A stretch of DNA of 64,000 nucleotides. It comes from Paenibacillus hemerocallicola (lineage in GTDB: Bacteria > Bacillota > Bacilli > Paenibacillales > NBRC-103111). Where the stretch lies: positions 62,001 to 126,000 of the forward strand of contig NZ_VDCQ01000012.1 in assembly GCF_006265175.1 (NCBI RefSeq), in the 5' to 3' direction. This document shows, piece after piece, positions 7,506 to 16,461 of the stretch. Positions within the stretch are counted from its first letter, which is position 1. Each line of letters starts with the position of its first letter. Position numbers and translations under genes: made by a program. The notes under the pieces were generated by a model. It made no database searches and was not told where the DNA came from. It was given only the letters and a program-made list of their open reading frames with translations.

Positions 7506-8510
7506 TTACGCGTCCAGCTCCAATACGCGTTGCCACAATGCTTCGTCGACGGGGATTCCGTCCCGCAAATTTCGTTCGCGGACGCGGACCGTTTCTTCTC
7601 CGGGAAAACGGGCTTTTCCGCCCTTCTCATCCGGGGCGGCGGCGTGGAGATCATCGATCATCGCTTGTATTTTATCTCGAATGGCATCGGAATCCGGCAA
7701 GCGGCCCGCGTCGATCGCGAGGAACACTTGCGACAAATCCCGTTCGGCGCCCAGCTTTCCCATATCCATGGAGGAGTTGCCTCCGGAGAGCATCGTCACG
7801 ATCAGGTCGAGCATGAACGACAACCCGGAGCCTTTCCAAAATCCGATCGGCATCGCTCGTCTCGTTTCCAGGATGGCGGACGCGTCGCGGGTCGCATTCC
7901 CGTCCCGGTCGAATCCTCCGTCGACGGGAAGCGGCTCCCCGCTTTGCGCATGGATGCCCATTTTGCCGTACGAAAATTGGGACATCGCGATATCGAGCAC
8001 GATCGGTCCTTCCTCGCGCGGGACGGCGAGCACGATCGGATTATTGCCCAGCTTGTTTTCTTTGGCACCCCACGGCGGCATATTCGGAATCGTATTCGTC
8101 CAGCATATGCCGATGCAGCCGGACTCCGCCGCTTGCCAGCCGTAGCTGCCCGCGCGCATCCAATGGTTCGTGTTGCGGATGGCAACGCAGCCGATCCCGT
8201 GCTGCTTGGCCAGCTCGATGGCGCGGTTCATCGAGAAATGGGCGTTCAGATTGCCCGGACCGGACCCGCCGTCCCAACGTTCTAGCACGCCCAACTGCTC
8301 GGCCAGAACCGGCTCGGCATCGACGCGTACATAGCCATTGCGAATATAATCGATAAATAGCGGAAAGCGGTTCAGGCCGTGCGAATAAACGCCGTCCCGG
8401 CTCGCTTCGGCGAACAGTCGAGAGCACAGCTCCGCCCGTTCGGCGGTGAAACCTTGCCGTTCCAGCACGGAACGGAATCGTTGGCACATCAGGTCGAATG
8501 AAACTCTCAT
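7506..8510 (-). CDS. Malate/L-lactate dehydrogenase family oxidoreductase (YiaK/DlgD-like)
   Basis: A 334-residue protein of the Ldh_2 family, which reduces alpha-keto acids with NAD(P)H. Family marks include A-S-R-D-G-V-x-S-H-G near residue 40, R-N-T-N-H-W near 110 and the L-G-N-N-P-I segment near 155. The closest recognisable relatives are 2,3-diketo-L-gulonate reductases. The start is the ATG at 8510 behind AAGGAGC, not the longer frame to 8543. It is divergent from an SDR gene with a shared 70-bp region, which suggests one sugar-acid pathway. The exact substrate is inferred. Confidence 0.78.
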   Translation of the reverse strand: MRVSFDLMCQRFRSVLERQGFTAERAELCSRLFAEASRDGVYSHGLNRFPLFIDYIRNGYVRVDAEPVLAEQLGVLERWDGGSGPGNLNAHFSMNRAIELAKQHGIGCVAIRNTNHWMRAGSYGWQAAESGCIGICWTNTIPNMPPWGAKENKLGNNPIVLAVPREEGPIVLDIAMSQFSYGKMGIHAQSGEPLPVDGGFDRDGNATRDASAILETRRAMPIGFWKGSGLSFMLDLIVTMLSGGNSSMDMGKLGAERDLSQVFLAIDAGRLPDSDAIRDKIQAMIDDLHAAAPDEKGGKARFPGEETVRVRERNLRDGIPVDEALWQRVLELDA

Positions 8511-8527
8511 GCAGATCAGCTCCTTTT

Positions 8528-8550
8528 TATACCAGTATACCAAATATACT
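8528..8550. promoter_or_regulatory. Operator-like repeats between divergent oxidoreductase genes
   Basis: AGTATA and TATACT form an inverted repeat around CCAAA (8534-8550). TATACCA also occurs twice as direct repeats (8528 and 8536). The site lies between two divergent start codons and could bind one regulator for both. No regulator gene is adjacent. Confidence 0.4.
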
Positions 8551-8580
8551 CATCTTTCGTAGAGGAAAGGTCGGAAAAAA

Positions 8581-9330
8581 GTGGAGTACTCGAATCGGGT
8601 CGTTGTCGTAACCGGCGCCGGGAACGGGATAGGGAAAGCGGTATCGCTTGATTACGCGAAGCGCGGCGCGTTTGTAATCGTGGCGGATGCGAATGCGGAA
8701 GCAGGGGAGCAACATGCCGCCGCCATTCGGGAATTCGGGGGCTCGGCTTTATTCGTTCGGACGGATGTCCGCGTAGAGCGGGATATCGTTGCTCTGGTCA
8801 ATAAAGCGAAGGAGACATACGGTACGGTCGACATTTTGATCAATAACGCGGGAATTTCCCGTCGGAAGCCGGTTTACGAGTTGACGGCGGACGAATGGGA
8901 CGACGTGCTGAATACGAATTTGCGCGGCATGTTTCTGTGCGCGAGGGAAGCTGCGAAAGTCATGCGCCTGCAACCGGCGGGCGGCGCGATCGTCAATATC
9001 GCTTCGACGCGTGCGATGATGTCGGAGCCCCACTCGGAGGCGTATGCCGCCTCCAAGGGCGGAACGGCAGCGCTGACGCATGCGCTCGCGGTGTCGCTCG
9101 GGCCGGATCGGATCCGGGTAAACTGCATCAGTCCCGGCTGGATCGAGAACGGCGACTATGGCTCGCTGCGCGAGTCCGATCATGCCCAGCATCCGGCTGG
9201 ACGCGTCGGGAAGCCTGACGACATCGCCAGAGCTTGCCGTTATTTAACCGATCCGGACAACGATTTCGTTACCGGAGCCCATCTGGTTATCGACGGGGGA
9301 ATGACCCGAAAGATGGTCTATGAGGAATAG
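8581..9330 (+). CDS. Short-chain dehydrogenase/reductase
   Basis: A 249-residue classical SDR. The cofactor motif T-G-A-G-N-G-I-G is at 11-18, N-N-A-G at 88-91, and the catalytic Ser142, Tyr155 and Lys159 (Y-A-A-S-K) are all present. The V-A-D segment after the second strand suggests NAD(H) preference. The start is GTG behind AGGAAAGG. It probably works with the divergent YiaK-like enzyme on a sugar or sugar acid. A GNAT gene follows 13 bases later. Confidence 0.87.
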   Translation: MEYSNRVVVVTGAGNGIGKAVSLDYAKRGAFVIVADANAEAGEQHAAAIREFGGSALFVRTDVRVERDIVALVNKAKETYGTVDILINNAGISRRKPVYELTADEWDDVLNTNLRGMFLCAREAAKVMRLQPAGGAIVNIASTRAMMSEPHSEAYAASKGGTAALTHALAVSLGPDRIRVNCISPGWIENGDYGSLRESDHAQHPAGRVGKPDDIARACRYLTDPDNDFVTGAHLVIDGGMTRKMVYEE

Positions 9331-9343
9331 GAGGATCACTATT

Positions 9344-9955
9344 ATGAGCGATGAAATCCAAATTGCAAAATCAACCGGAAGAGCCGGCGCTTCTTACGCT
9401 GCGGAACCCGCAACGATCCCTTATATCGAGCTGACGATGCTCCGGCCGAATTTGCTGGACATTCCCGAGGCGCCTTTGCCGGAAGGCTATTCCTTGCGGA
9501 CATTCCGCTCCGGGGATGAAGAGCATTGGGCGAGAATCGAGCATGCGGTCGATGAATTCAAATCGACGGAAGCGGCCATGCGGCGGTTCCGGGAAGAGTT
9601 CGCCCCGCATCTTGCCGAGATGGAGAAGCGCTGCTTATTCGTGATCGACGAGCATGGTTCACCTATCGGGACGACTACGGCTTGGCACGGCATGCTGGAC
9701 GGCAGCGCGATCGGCCGCATCCATTGGGTGGCGGTCGTGCCGGAGCAGCAGGGCAAGAAGCTGTCCAAGCCGCTGCTGTCGGCCGCGCTGCGGACATTGG
9801 CCCAGTTTCACGATAAAGCGTATTTGACTACGCAAACGACAAGCTATAAGGCGGTCGGCATGTATTTGAACTACGGTTTCGAGCCCGTCATGCAGACGCC
9901 GGAATGTACCGAAGGATGGAAACTGATCGGGCAATTGCTCGGCAAGAGTATTTGA
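9344..9955 (+). CDS. GNAT-family N-acetyltransferase
   Basis: About 203 residues. The acetyl-CoA loop is visible as V-V-P-E-Q-Q-G-K-K-L-S-K-P-L-L (the Q/R-x-x-G-x-G/A region) near residue 130, followed by Y-L-T-T-Q and the Y-L-N-Y-G-F-E-P segment common in GNATs. The ATG at 9344 follows AGGAGG by nine bases and is preferred to the ATG at 9320, which overlaps the SDR stop. The acceptor is unknown. Confidence 0.8.
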   Translation: MSDEIQIAKSTGRAGASYAAEPATIPYIELTMLRPNLLDIPEAPLPEGYSLRTFRSGDEEHWARIEHAVDEFKSTEAAMRRFREEFAPHLAEMEKRCLFVIDEHGSPIGTTTAWHGMLDGSAIGRIHWVAVVPEQQGKKLSKPLLSAALRTLAQFHDKAYLTTQTTSYKAVGMYLNYGFEPVMQTPECTEGWKLIGQLLGKSI

Positions 9956-9997
9956 GCGGACATAGGCACATAGAATTGCAACGGAACGAGGCGGAGC

Positions 9998-11338
9998 ATG
10001 AAGAGCAAATGGTTTGTCATGACCAGCATCGTGCTGGCCGTATTGATTTCGTCGATCGATTCGACTATCACGAATACGACGGTGCCGCACATCGTCAAGG
10101 AGTTGGGCGGCTTCGAGCTGTATGCATGGAGCTTCGTCGCCTATATGATAACGTCCACCGTTTTGACGCCGATCGCGGGCCGTTTGTCCGACATGTTCGG
10201 GAGGAAGAAAGTATTTGCGACCGGTATGATCGTGTTTTTGCTCGGATCGTTATTGTGCGGCAGCGCGCAAACGATGCTTCAGCTGGTGCTGTTCCGTGCC
10301 GTACAAGGGATAGGCGCCGGAATTATGAACCCGTTCCCCTCGATTATCGCCGGAGATCTTCTCCCGGTCGAGAAACGCGGGACCGTACAGGCGTTGTTTT
10401 CCGGCATGTGGGGCATTTCCGCCGTACTCGCGCCGCTGCTCGGCGCGTTATTCGTCGAGTATGCCAGCTGGCGCTGGATTTTTTACGTCAATATCCCGGT
10501 TTGCATCGCCGCAATCGTAATGCTCATTCCTTACAAGGAAACGTATACGCCCAAGAGGGCTCCGATCGACTTCGGGGGCGCCGCGTTGTTTACGGCAAGC
10601 ATTAGCCTGCTTCTGCTGCTGACCGTGGTAGAGAAAGGAATATGGCTGTATGCGGCGGGAGGAGTCCTATTGCTGGGTGCGTTCCTCGCCTTCGAGCTCA
10701 AACAGAAATCGCCGCTCATCCCGCTGGCCTTATTCCGCAAAAGAAATGTCGCCTGGATGATCGGCAACACGTTCCTGGCCTGCGCTTCCATGTTCGGTAC
10801 GGCAAGCTACATTCCCCTGTTCATGCAAGAGGTTCGCGGAAATGAGCTGTTCGTCAGCGGCCTTCCGCTGCTCGGCCAAGCGGTGGGATGGATGCTCGTC
10901 TCGGTGCCTGCCGGCAAGTGGGTCATCCGGTACGGTTACCGGAGACTGCTCCTTTGCGGCAATGCCTTGCTGATCGTATGCGGCATCGCGGCCGTCATGA
11001 TGAATGCGGACAGCGGTTTCGCGTACGTGTTCTCGATGATGTTTTTGCAAGGATTGGCCTATGGCCTTATTTTCACGGTAACGACGATAGGCGCGCAGGA
11101 ATTGGTCGAACCGCATCAGAAAGGGATTTCCACTTCGATGCAATTTTTTGCGCGGAATATCGGGACGGCAGTCGGTACGACACTAATGGGAGCCTTCCTT
11201 ACGAGGGCGGCGGATACGATGGCCGGAATTCATCAATTGCTCGTATACGGCTTCTGGATGTCGCTGCTCGCTTTTCTGTCCTGCCTGTTCATCCAATCGG
11301 CACAGTCGGCCAGGGCCGGAGAGCGTACGGCAACCTGA
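9998..11338 (+). CDS. MFS drug exporter, DHA2 (EmrB/QacA) family
   Basis: A 446-residue membrane protein with about 13-14 hydrophobic segments. The N-terminal S-S-I-D-S-T-I-T-N-T-T-V-P motif, the loop G-R-L-S-D-M-F-G-R-K-K and the segment R-A-V-Q-G-I-G-A-G are typical of DHA2 antiporters. It is slightly short for the family. It is probably co-transcribed with the small membrane protein that follows 25 bases later. Substrate unknown. Confidence 0.85.
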   Translation: MKSKWFVMTSIVLAVLISSIDSTITNTTVPHIVKELGGFELYAWSFVAYMITSTVLTPIAGRLSDMFGRKKVFATGMIVFLLGSLLCGSAQTMLQLVLFRAVQGIGAGIMNPFPSIIAGDLLPVEKRGTVQALFSGMWGISAVLAPLLGALFVEYASWRWIFYVNIPVCIAAIVMLIPYKETYTPKRAPIDFGGAALFTASISLLLLLTVVEKGIWLYAAGGVLLLGAFLAFELKQKSPLIPLALFRKRNVAWMIGNTFLACASMFGTASYIPLFMQEVRGNELFVSGLPLLGQAVGWMLVSVPAGKWVIRYGYRRLLLCGNALLIVCGIAAVMMNADSGFAYVFSMMFLQGLAYGLIFTVTTIGAQELVEPHQKGISTSMQFFARNIGTAVGTTLMGAFLTRAADTMAGIHQLLVYGFWMSLLAFLSCLFIQSAQSARAGERTAT

Positions 11339-11363
11339 CTTTTTTGCGAGGAGTGAAAAGCGT

Positions 11364-11759
11364 ATGAAGATGCTGCCCCAAAGACGAAGCTCCGGCTGGT
11401 TGTGGTGGATGCTCGCTTATGGAACGCTTCTGTCGCTGCTGTTAGGTCTGAACCGGTTCATCGCGGCCGGGAAGATGTTCGAAGCGAACATAGCTTTGCG
11501 ATTCGCATTGCTGGCTTTTGCGTTGTCGATAGCCGTGAACGTCTTCGGCTGGTTTGGCGCCCGTTGGGTATGGGGCTTTACGACGCTGGGCATCCTGGCG
11601 GGCGTTGTTCTTATGTTCGTCTATGCGTCCCGGGATATGTCTGGCTGGGAAGATTTGGCCAGTTTTCTCGCTTTCGCGGAAGGGGTCGTCATAGGCTTCG
11701 CTCTCGGACTATTGGCTGAAGGCGTCCAATGGCTGTTGAAACGGAGGAGAAGGAAATAA
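11364..11759 (+). CDS. Small four-helix membrane protein of unknown function
   Basis: A 131-residue protein with about four hydrophobic segments (roughly 12-30, 42-62, 66-86 and 98-122) and a very basic C-terminus (KRRRRK), which places the tail inside the cell. GAGGAGT precedes the start. It lies just behind the DHA2 exporter and before a terminator, so it probably shares that transcript. I do not recognise the family. Confidence 0.65.
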   Translation: MKMLPQRRSSGWLWWMLAYGTLLSLLLGLNRFIAAGKMFEANIALRFALLAFALSIAVNVFGWFGARWVWGFTTLGILAGVVLMFVYASRDMSGWEDLASFLAFAEGVVIGFALGLLAEGVQWLLKRRRRK

Positions 11760-11782
11760 GACGTACTGCAACCTTTTCATCC

Positions 11783-11814
11783 AAAATCCCGTCCCTTTGG
11801 GTGGCGGGATTTTT
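11783..11814 (+). terminator. Intrinsic terminator after the exporter operon
   Basis: AAAATCCCG and CGGGATTTT form the stem, followed by T residues. The A-rich left arm could let it work in both directions. Confidence 0.75.
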
Positions 11815-11916
11815 CATTCTTTTCCGATACGTATAGTTTTCGTATAGTCCGGTTTGGTATATTGATGCGATTAAGTAGTACGGACATGAGGTGCAGGTAC
11901 AGGGAGAGTTAATCGA

Positions 11917-13062
11917 ATGAAAGCGATATTGATTGATGATGAACGCCTTGCTTTGAACCATCTGGAGAAACGTCTTGCCAAGCTAGGTCAAGTCGAAATC
12001 GTTGGCAAGCATATGGATCCCCGCAAAGGGATCGAACAAATCGGCCAAGAGGACGTCGACGTCGTCTTTTTGGATATCCATATGCCGGAATTGAACGGTT
12101 TGGAGCTTGCCGAGCAGCTATTGGCTATAAAACCGTTTTTGAATATCGTGTTCGTTACCGCTTACGACCATTTTGCGGTTCAAGCGTTCGAGCTGAATGC
12201 GTTGGATTATGTCGTGAAGCCGGTAAGCATGGAGAGATTGAAGAAGACGACGCAGCGGGTCCGGGATCGGCTGGGGATTAAAGACGGCGAGACGGCCGTC
12301 GGCGGCAAGCCTGTCAAGCTGAACATGTTCCGGCAATTTGCCGTGGAGGCGAACGACGGGCAGATGTCCGCGATTCAATGGCGCACGGCCAAAGCGCAGG
12401 AGCTGTTCCTGTACATCTTGCAGCACCGCGGACAAATGGTACGCAAGTCGTTTCTGGTCGAAATGTTATGGCCGGAGTTCGAGCCCGCCAAAGCATATCC
12501 GCAATTGTATACGACGGTCTATCACATTCGGAAGACGTTATCGCAGTTTGGTGAACGGTTCCACATTGCAAATAGTTTGGAAGGCTACGTGCTGCACATT
12601 CAAAACGTGCTGCTCGATGTGGACCAATGGGAGCAGCACATCGTATCGGGTACGCCCTTGACGCAGGACACGATCCAAACGCACAGAGAGATGATGAAGC
12701 TGAACGACGGGGAATATTTGCAGGAGTACGATTATTGGTGGGCGGAGCCGGAGCGGCACCGGATTAAGCTGTTATGGCTGCGGGCTGCTTTACAGATAGC
12801 CGCATGGTATGATTCCAGGCAAGCCGATGAGGCGATCGCCTGCTACGAAGAAATTTGTTCCCGGCACCCGCTCGGGGAAGAAGCTTATTTTGCCTTGATG
12901 AAGCTGTACGCATCGGCGGGCAATCACGTCTCGGTGGTCAGGCAGTACCGGTTATTAACCGATATTCTGATGGAGGAGCTGAATGAGAATCCAAGCTCTT
13001 GCATCACGGAGTGGTGGGAGGAATGGAAGAAAAGCTCGTCCTCCTATATTGCGATGAACTAA
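11917..13062 (+). CDS. Response regulator with SARP-type (BTAD) output domain
   Basis: A 381-residue protein. Residues 1-120 form a receiver with the acidic pair D-D-E-R, phosphoacceptor Asp in V-F-L-D-I-H-M-P and Lys in V-V-K-P. Residues 135-230 resemble a winged-helix OmpR/SARP DNA-binding domain (W-R-T-A-K-A-Q-E-L-F and L-W-P-E). Residues 240-370 are a helical BTAD-like segment. GGGAGAG precedes the start. A direct repeat CGTATAG (twice, near 11830-11845) lies upstream. No histidine kinase is adjacent. A paralogue lies convergently at 14018-15160. Confidence 0.82.
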   Translation: MKAILIDDERLALNHLEKRLAKLGQVEIVGKHMDPRKGIEQIGQEDVDVVFLDIHMPELNGLELAEQLLAIKPFLNIVFVTAYDHFAVQAFELNALDYVVKPVSMERLKKTTQRVRDRLGIKDGETAVGGKPVKLNMFRQFAVEANDGQMSAIQWRTAKAQELFLYILQHRGQMVRKSFLVEMLWPEFEPAKAYPQLYTTVYHIRKTLSQFGERFHIANSLEGYVLHIQNVLLDVDQWEQHIVSGTPLTQDTIQTHREMMKLNDGEYLQEYDYWWAEPERHRIKLLWLRAALQIAAWYDSRQADEAIACYEEICSRHPLGEEAYFALMKLYASAGNHVSVVRQYRLLTDILMEELNENPSSCITEWWEEWKKSSSSYIAMN

Positions 13063-13274
13063 AGAAGCAATTAAGAAGAAGCGCAATGCTATGGAAGAAG
13101 GGAATTGCCTTGTGAGCGAGTTTTGGCTTTGAATATCAACCTTGCCGAAGGCCTATATAATCAAGGAAACTCAAACCAACCTGTCTGAAGCAGCAAGGTA
13201 ATCCCTAAATGTAATCCATAAAGGAATGGATTGAACGTTAATACCTGTAGTTCAATATATAGTTTGGAGCGGTG

Positions 13275-13298
13275 GCGGCCTGAAGGTCGCTTTTTTTT
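13275..13298 (+). terminator. Intrinsic terminator in the gap after the SARP regulator
   Basis: GCGGCC and GGTCGC pair around TGAA, followed by eight T residues. It is 213 bases past the regulator stop. The DNA between holds only very short frames, so either the regulator has a long 3' end or a small RNA is made here. Confidence 0.7.
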
Positions 13299-13460
13299 GC
13301 TGAATTTATAAGTTTCGGTAGTCCGCGTAAAGTACCTGGGCAGCATCGGAACAGAAACTCCGCTTTGTGGTTTTTGTGTATATTTCGCACACGGAAGTAC
13401 ACACCTCGCATGCTCGGCGAAGGCTTGCCGCATTTGCCGGCGCTCGCGAGACCTATCCGT

Positions 13461-13920
13461 CAAATAGCGGAACCGGCGTATGTTTTGGTCCAAAAAGCAG
13501 CACAGACCGCACAATAACGGAATACCATCCCTCTATTCCGCCGTTCGCTCCCCATTTCACCCCGAGGGATCGAAATAGCGGAAGCCTGTGCCGTTAAATT
13601 CAAGGGTACAGCGGAATTCGGGACAATAACGGAATACCATTCCTCTATTCCGCCGTTCACTCCCCATTTCACCCCGAGGGATCGAAATAGCGGAAGCCTG
13701 TGCCGTTAAATTCAAGGGTATGGCGGAATACGGGACAATAACGGAATACCGTTCCTCTATTCCGCCGTTCACTCCCCATTTCACCGCGAAGGATCGAAAT
13801 AGCGGAAGGCTGTGCCGATAAATTCAAGGGTACAGCGGAATTCGAGACAATAACGGAATACCATTCCTCTATTCCGCCGTTCACTCCCCATTTCACCTCG
13901 AGGGATCGAAATAGCGGAAG
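13461..13920. repeat. Tandem array of four 112-bp repeats
   Basis: The block ACAATAACGGAATACC begins at 13511, 13623, 13735 and 13847, an exact 112-bp period. Copies differ by only a few bases. The last copy ends near 13920, and a diverged partial copy starts at about 13461. Each unit contains CGGAATA and TATTCCG as an inverted repeat. Some copies stay open on the minus strand and give repeated peptide frames, but these lack start signals and change with the repeats, so I treat them as non-coding. Bases 13299-13460 and 13921-14017 hold nothing else that I can recognise. Confidence 0.9.
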
Positions 13921-14017
13921 CAAGCGCCGCAATATATACGGGCTGCGTGTCGTCACGACCATCAAAACGACTCCGGCTTGTAAGCGGGTTATACCGATGG
14001 GAGGCTGAGCCGCAGCC

Positions 14018-15160
14018 TCATGATATTGCCGAGTCGGCATATTTCCAGCGCTGGTAGCAGGCCGTTATTTCCGGACCGGGCGCGGCTCCCGCTTCTTCCC
14101 GAATTACTTTGATGGCCAAATTGTATTGCGCTTCGAAGGCGTCCATATCCTTCAAGCCGGCGTACAAATTCATCAGCCCGATATAGCTTTGCTCCAGGAG
14201 GGGGTCCAGTTGCTGCATTCGAAAATAAACGGAAATGGCTTCGGTGTCCATTCCTTGCTCGCTATAAAACTGCGCGAGCCGCTCGGCGTGCTGCGACCAA
14301 AGCACATGAAGCCGCTGCCGTTCGATCTCCGCCCACGAATAGCGATCCTCCCCGAAATAGACGCCGTCATACAGGTCGAATTGCTTCTGGTGCCTCATCA
14401 ATTGCTGCACGGACATCGGAGGCAGCCGATGGAGCTGCCGTTCCCATTCGACCGCATCGATCCAGACCTGCTTCGTCTCCAAAATGTAACCGCTGCTCGA
14501 ATACCGGATCGTGACGTACGATTCTCCGATAGATTCTTTCAATGTGCGGCGCAGCTGGTAAATGCAAGTATGCAAATTCATTCTGCCTTTTTCCTCGTCA
14601 AGCTCCGGCCACAGCAGCTCTATCAAGCTGTCCATGCTCACTCTTTTGTTTCTCTGATGAAGCAAATATGAAAACAGCTCTTTGATTTTGGCCGTACGCC
14701 AGCTCAAAACTTGAGGCTGTCCGTTCGGACTTTGCATGCGAAGCATGCCCAGACAATGGATATGTGCGGACGTTTGCGGCGGTTCCGTAGCGGGTCTGGA
14801 CGTAATGCGCTTTTGCAGCCTTTGCACCGTATGTTTCAGCCGTTCCCGGCCAATCGGTTTCATCACATAATCGAGCACGTCCAAGCCGAACGCCTTAAGC
14901 GCATATTCCTCGTGAGCGGTAGCGAGCACGATTTCCGTCTCGGGTACGATGGCGCGCATCGCTTCAATGGCCTGCAGGCCGTTCATACCGGGCATATGGA
15001 TGTCGAGAAAGACGACATCCGGCTGAAGGGAGCCGATCTGCTCCATAGCTTGCTCGGCGCTCCGGAATGTGCCGATTACTTCGCAGTCGCCCAACTCCAA
15101 CAACATTTTCTCCAGCTTCATAAGGGCAAGACGTTCGTCGTCCACCAAGATCACTTTCAT
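14018..15160 (-). CDS. Response regulator with SARP-type (BTAD) output domain, paralogue
   Basis: A 380-residue protein with the same architecture as the protein at 11917-13062: receiver (D-D-E-R, V-F-L-D-I-H-M-P, V-M-K-P), winged-helix domain (W-R-T-A-K-I-K-E-L-F, L-L-W-P-E) and a helical BTAD-like C-terminus. The two are clearly paralogues but well diverged. The start follows AAGGAGG. The genes converge on the repeat array, which suggests an old duplication. The cognate kinase is not in view. Confidence 0.82.
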   Translation of the reverse strand: MKVILVDDERLALMKLEKMLLELGDCEVIGTFRSAEQAMEQIGSLQPDVVFLDIHMPGMNGLQAIEAMRAIVPETEIVLATAHEEYALKAFGLDVLDYVMKPIGRERLKHTVQRLQKRITSRPATEPPQTSAHIHCLGMLRMQSPNGQPQVLSWRTAKIKELFSYLLHQRNKRVSMDSLIELLWPELDEEKGRMNLHTCIYQLRRTLKESIGESYVTIRYSSSGYILETKQVWIDAVEWERQLHRLPPMSVQQLMRHQKQFDLYDGVYFGEDRYSWAEIERQRLHVLWSQHAERLAQFYSEQGMDTEAISVYFRMQQLDPLLEQSYIGLMNLYAGLKDMDAFEAQYNLAIKVIREEAGAAPGPEITACYQRWKYADSAIS

Positions 15161-15374
15161 TCCGGCACGCCTCCTTCCGTACGAATCCGACCATTCCGAT
15201 CGACCGTTTACTACCGATTATAGCCTATTCCGCCGGGCAATGATAACCCGCAAATGACAGTTAACCGACATAATGGCGTTCATCGCGGCATCTTCATTCG
15301 CAATAGCATTGACGGATCGGAATGAGTAGCGACTTGAAAACCCGAAAAGTGGGTAAATAAAGGAGAGATGCGCT

Positions 15375-15398
15375 ATGAATCGCCAATTTGGTGAATAA
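15375..15398 (+). CDS. Possible 7-codon leader peptide before speD
   Basis: MNRQFGE followed by TAA. The ATG is preceded by GGAGA at a good spacing. Its stop overlaps the start of the next short frame (TAATG). An overlapping frame from 15368 (MRYESPIW) is the alternative. Leader frames can sense translation in polyamine genes, but no homology supports this one. Confidence 0.3.
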   Translation: MNRQFGE

Positions 15399-15466
15399 TG
15401 GTGCAGGGGAATATGCCGACGGAAGATCAAGCGCCGGAATATCGAGTCTACGGAAAGAGGGTATGA
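15398..15466 (+). CDS. Possible 22-codon upstream ORF coupled to speD
   Basis: A frame of 22 codons from ATG 15398, ending in TGA three bases before the speD start codon. It shares TAATG with the preceding 7-codon frame and contains the AGAGG that serves speD. Ribosomes finishing here could re-initiate at speD. This is inference from layout only. Confidence 0.3.
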   Translation: MVQGNMPTEDQAPEYRVYGKRV

Positions 15467-15469
15467 AGC

Positions 15470-16285
15470 ATGAAACTGACGCACGAGCAGCGGATTACGC
15501 TGCATGGCTTTAACAATTTGACCAAGTCGCTTAGCTTCAATATGTACGATATATGCTATACGAGAACGAAGGAAGAACGCGAAGCCTATATCGAATATAT
15601 CGACGAACAGTACAATTCCGACCGTTTGAAGGGGATTTTGCAATCGGTCACCGATATTATAGGCGCGCATGTTTTGAATATTGCCCAGCAAGACTATGTG
15701 CCGCAAGGGGCGAGCGTTACGTTTCTCATATCCGAAGGGCCGACCGTGGAAGTGCCGAACGAGTCGTTCGACGAATCTCCCGGTCCGCTGCCGAAATCGG
15801 TCGTCCTGCAGCTGGACAAGAGTCATATAACCGTCCATACTTATCCCGAATACCATCCGGACGAAGGCATCAGCACGTTCCGGGCGGACATCGACGTGTC
15901 CACCTGCGGAGAGATTTCCCCGCTCAAGGCGCTCAATTATTTGATTCACTCCTTCGACACCGACATTATGACGATCGATTATCGCGTACGGGGATTTACG
16001 AGAGACATTTACGGACAGAAGCTGTTCATCGACCACGAGATCAGCTCTATCCAAAACTATATTCCGGACGAAGTGCTGAACCATTACGATTTCATCGACG
16101 TCAACGTCTACCAGGAAAATATTTTTCATACCAAATGCAAGCTGAAACGGTTCGATCTGAACAACTATTTGTTCGGCTATACGAAGGATAAGCTGAGTCC
16201 GGAGGAGCAGGCGGAAATTACGGAACGACTGAAAACGGAAATGGACGAAATTTTTTACGGCAAAAATATGAATCGTAGCACGTAG
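15470..16285 (+). CDS. speD: S-adenosylmethionine decarboxylase proenzyme, E. coli-type
   Basis: A 271-residue enzyme of the long E. coli class rather than the short Bacillus class. The self-cleavage site is [12 protein letters not shown], with Ser118 becoming the pyruvoyl group. C-G-E-I-S-P-L-K-A near residue 145 fits the active-site region. It makes decarboxylated SAM for spermidine synthesis. No speE is adjacent. The start is supported by AGAGG nine bases upstream. The 309-bp region before it holds two short frames that may control it. Confidence 0.92.
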   Translation: MKLTHEQRITLHGFNNLTKSLSFNMYDICYTRTKEEREAYIEYIDEQYNSDRLKGILQSVTDIIGAHVLNIAQQDYVPQGASVTFLISEGPTVEVPNESFDESPGPLPKSVVLQLDKSHITVHTYPEYHPDEGISTFRADIDVSTCGEISPLKALNYLIHSFDTDIMTIDYRVRGFTRDIYGQKLFIDHEISSIQNYIPDEVLNHYDFIDVNVYQENIFHTKCKLKRFDLNNYLFGYTKDKLSPEEQAEITERLKTEMDEIFYGKNMNRST

Positions 16286-16461
16286 CCGCAATCGAGCGCT
16301 AACTCGAAAACGGTATCCAGATGAAAGTGCGCAGCCCGGCGAACCAGACGTTTCTTCCCTACGAGAAAACTTGGAATACGTCGGTCCATTCATGCATTAT
16401 GGCGCCTTGGAGTGGGTATGCTAAAAAAATATTTGGCAACCCAACCAAAGGAGGAAGACAA

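Noticed and set aside
13461-13920. CRISPR array
   Set aside because: The whole 112-bp unit repeats, with no unique spacers between short repeats and no cas genes nearby.
13460-14040. Minus-strand frames with repeated peptide segments
   Set aside because: They arise from the 112-bp repeats staying open by period, start inside repeats without ribosome-binding sites, and carry no independent gene signs.
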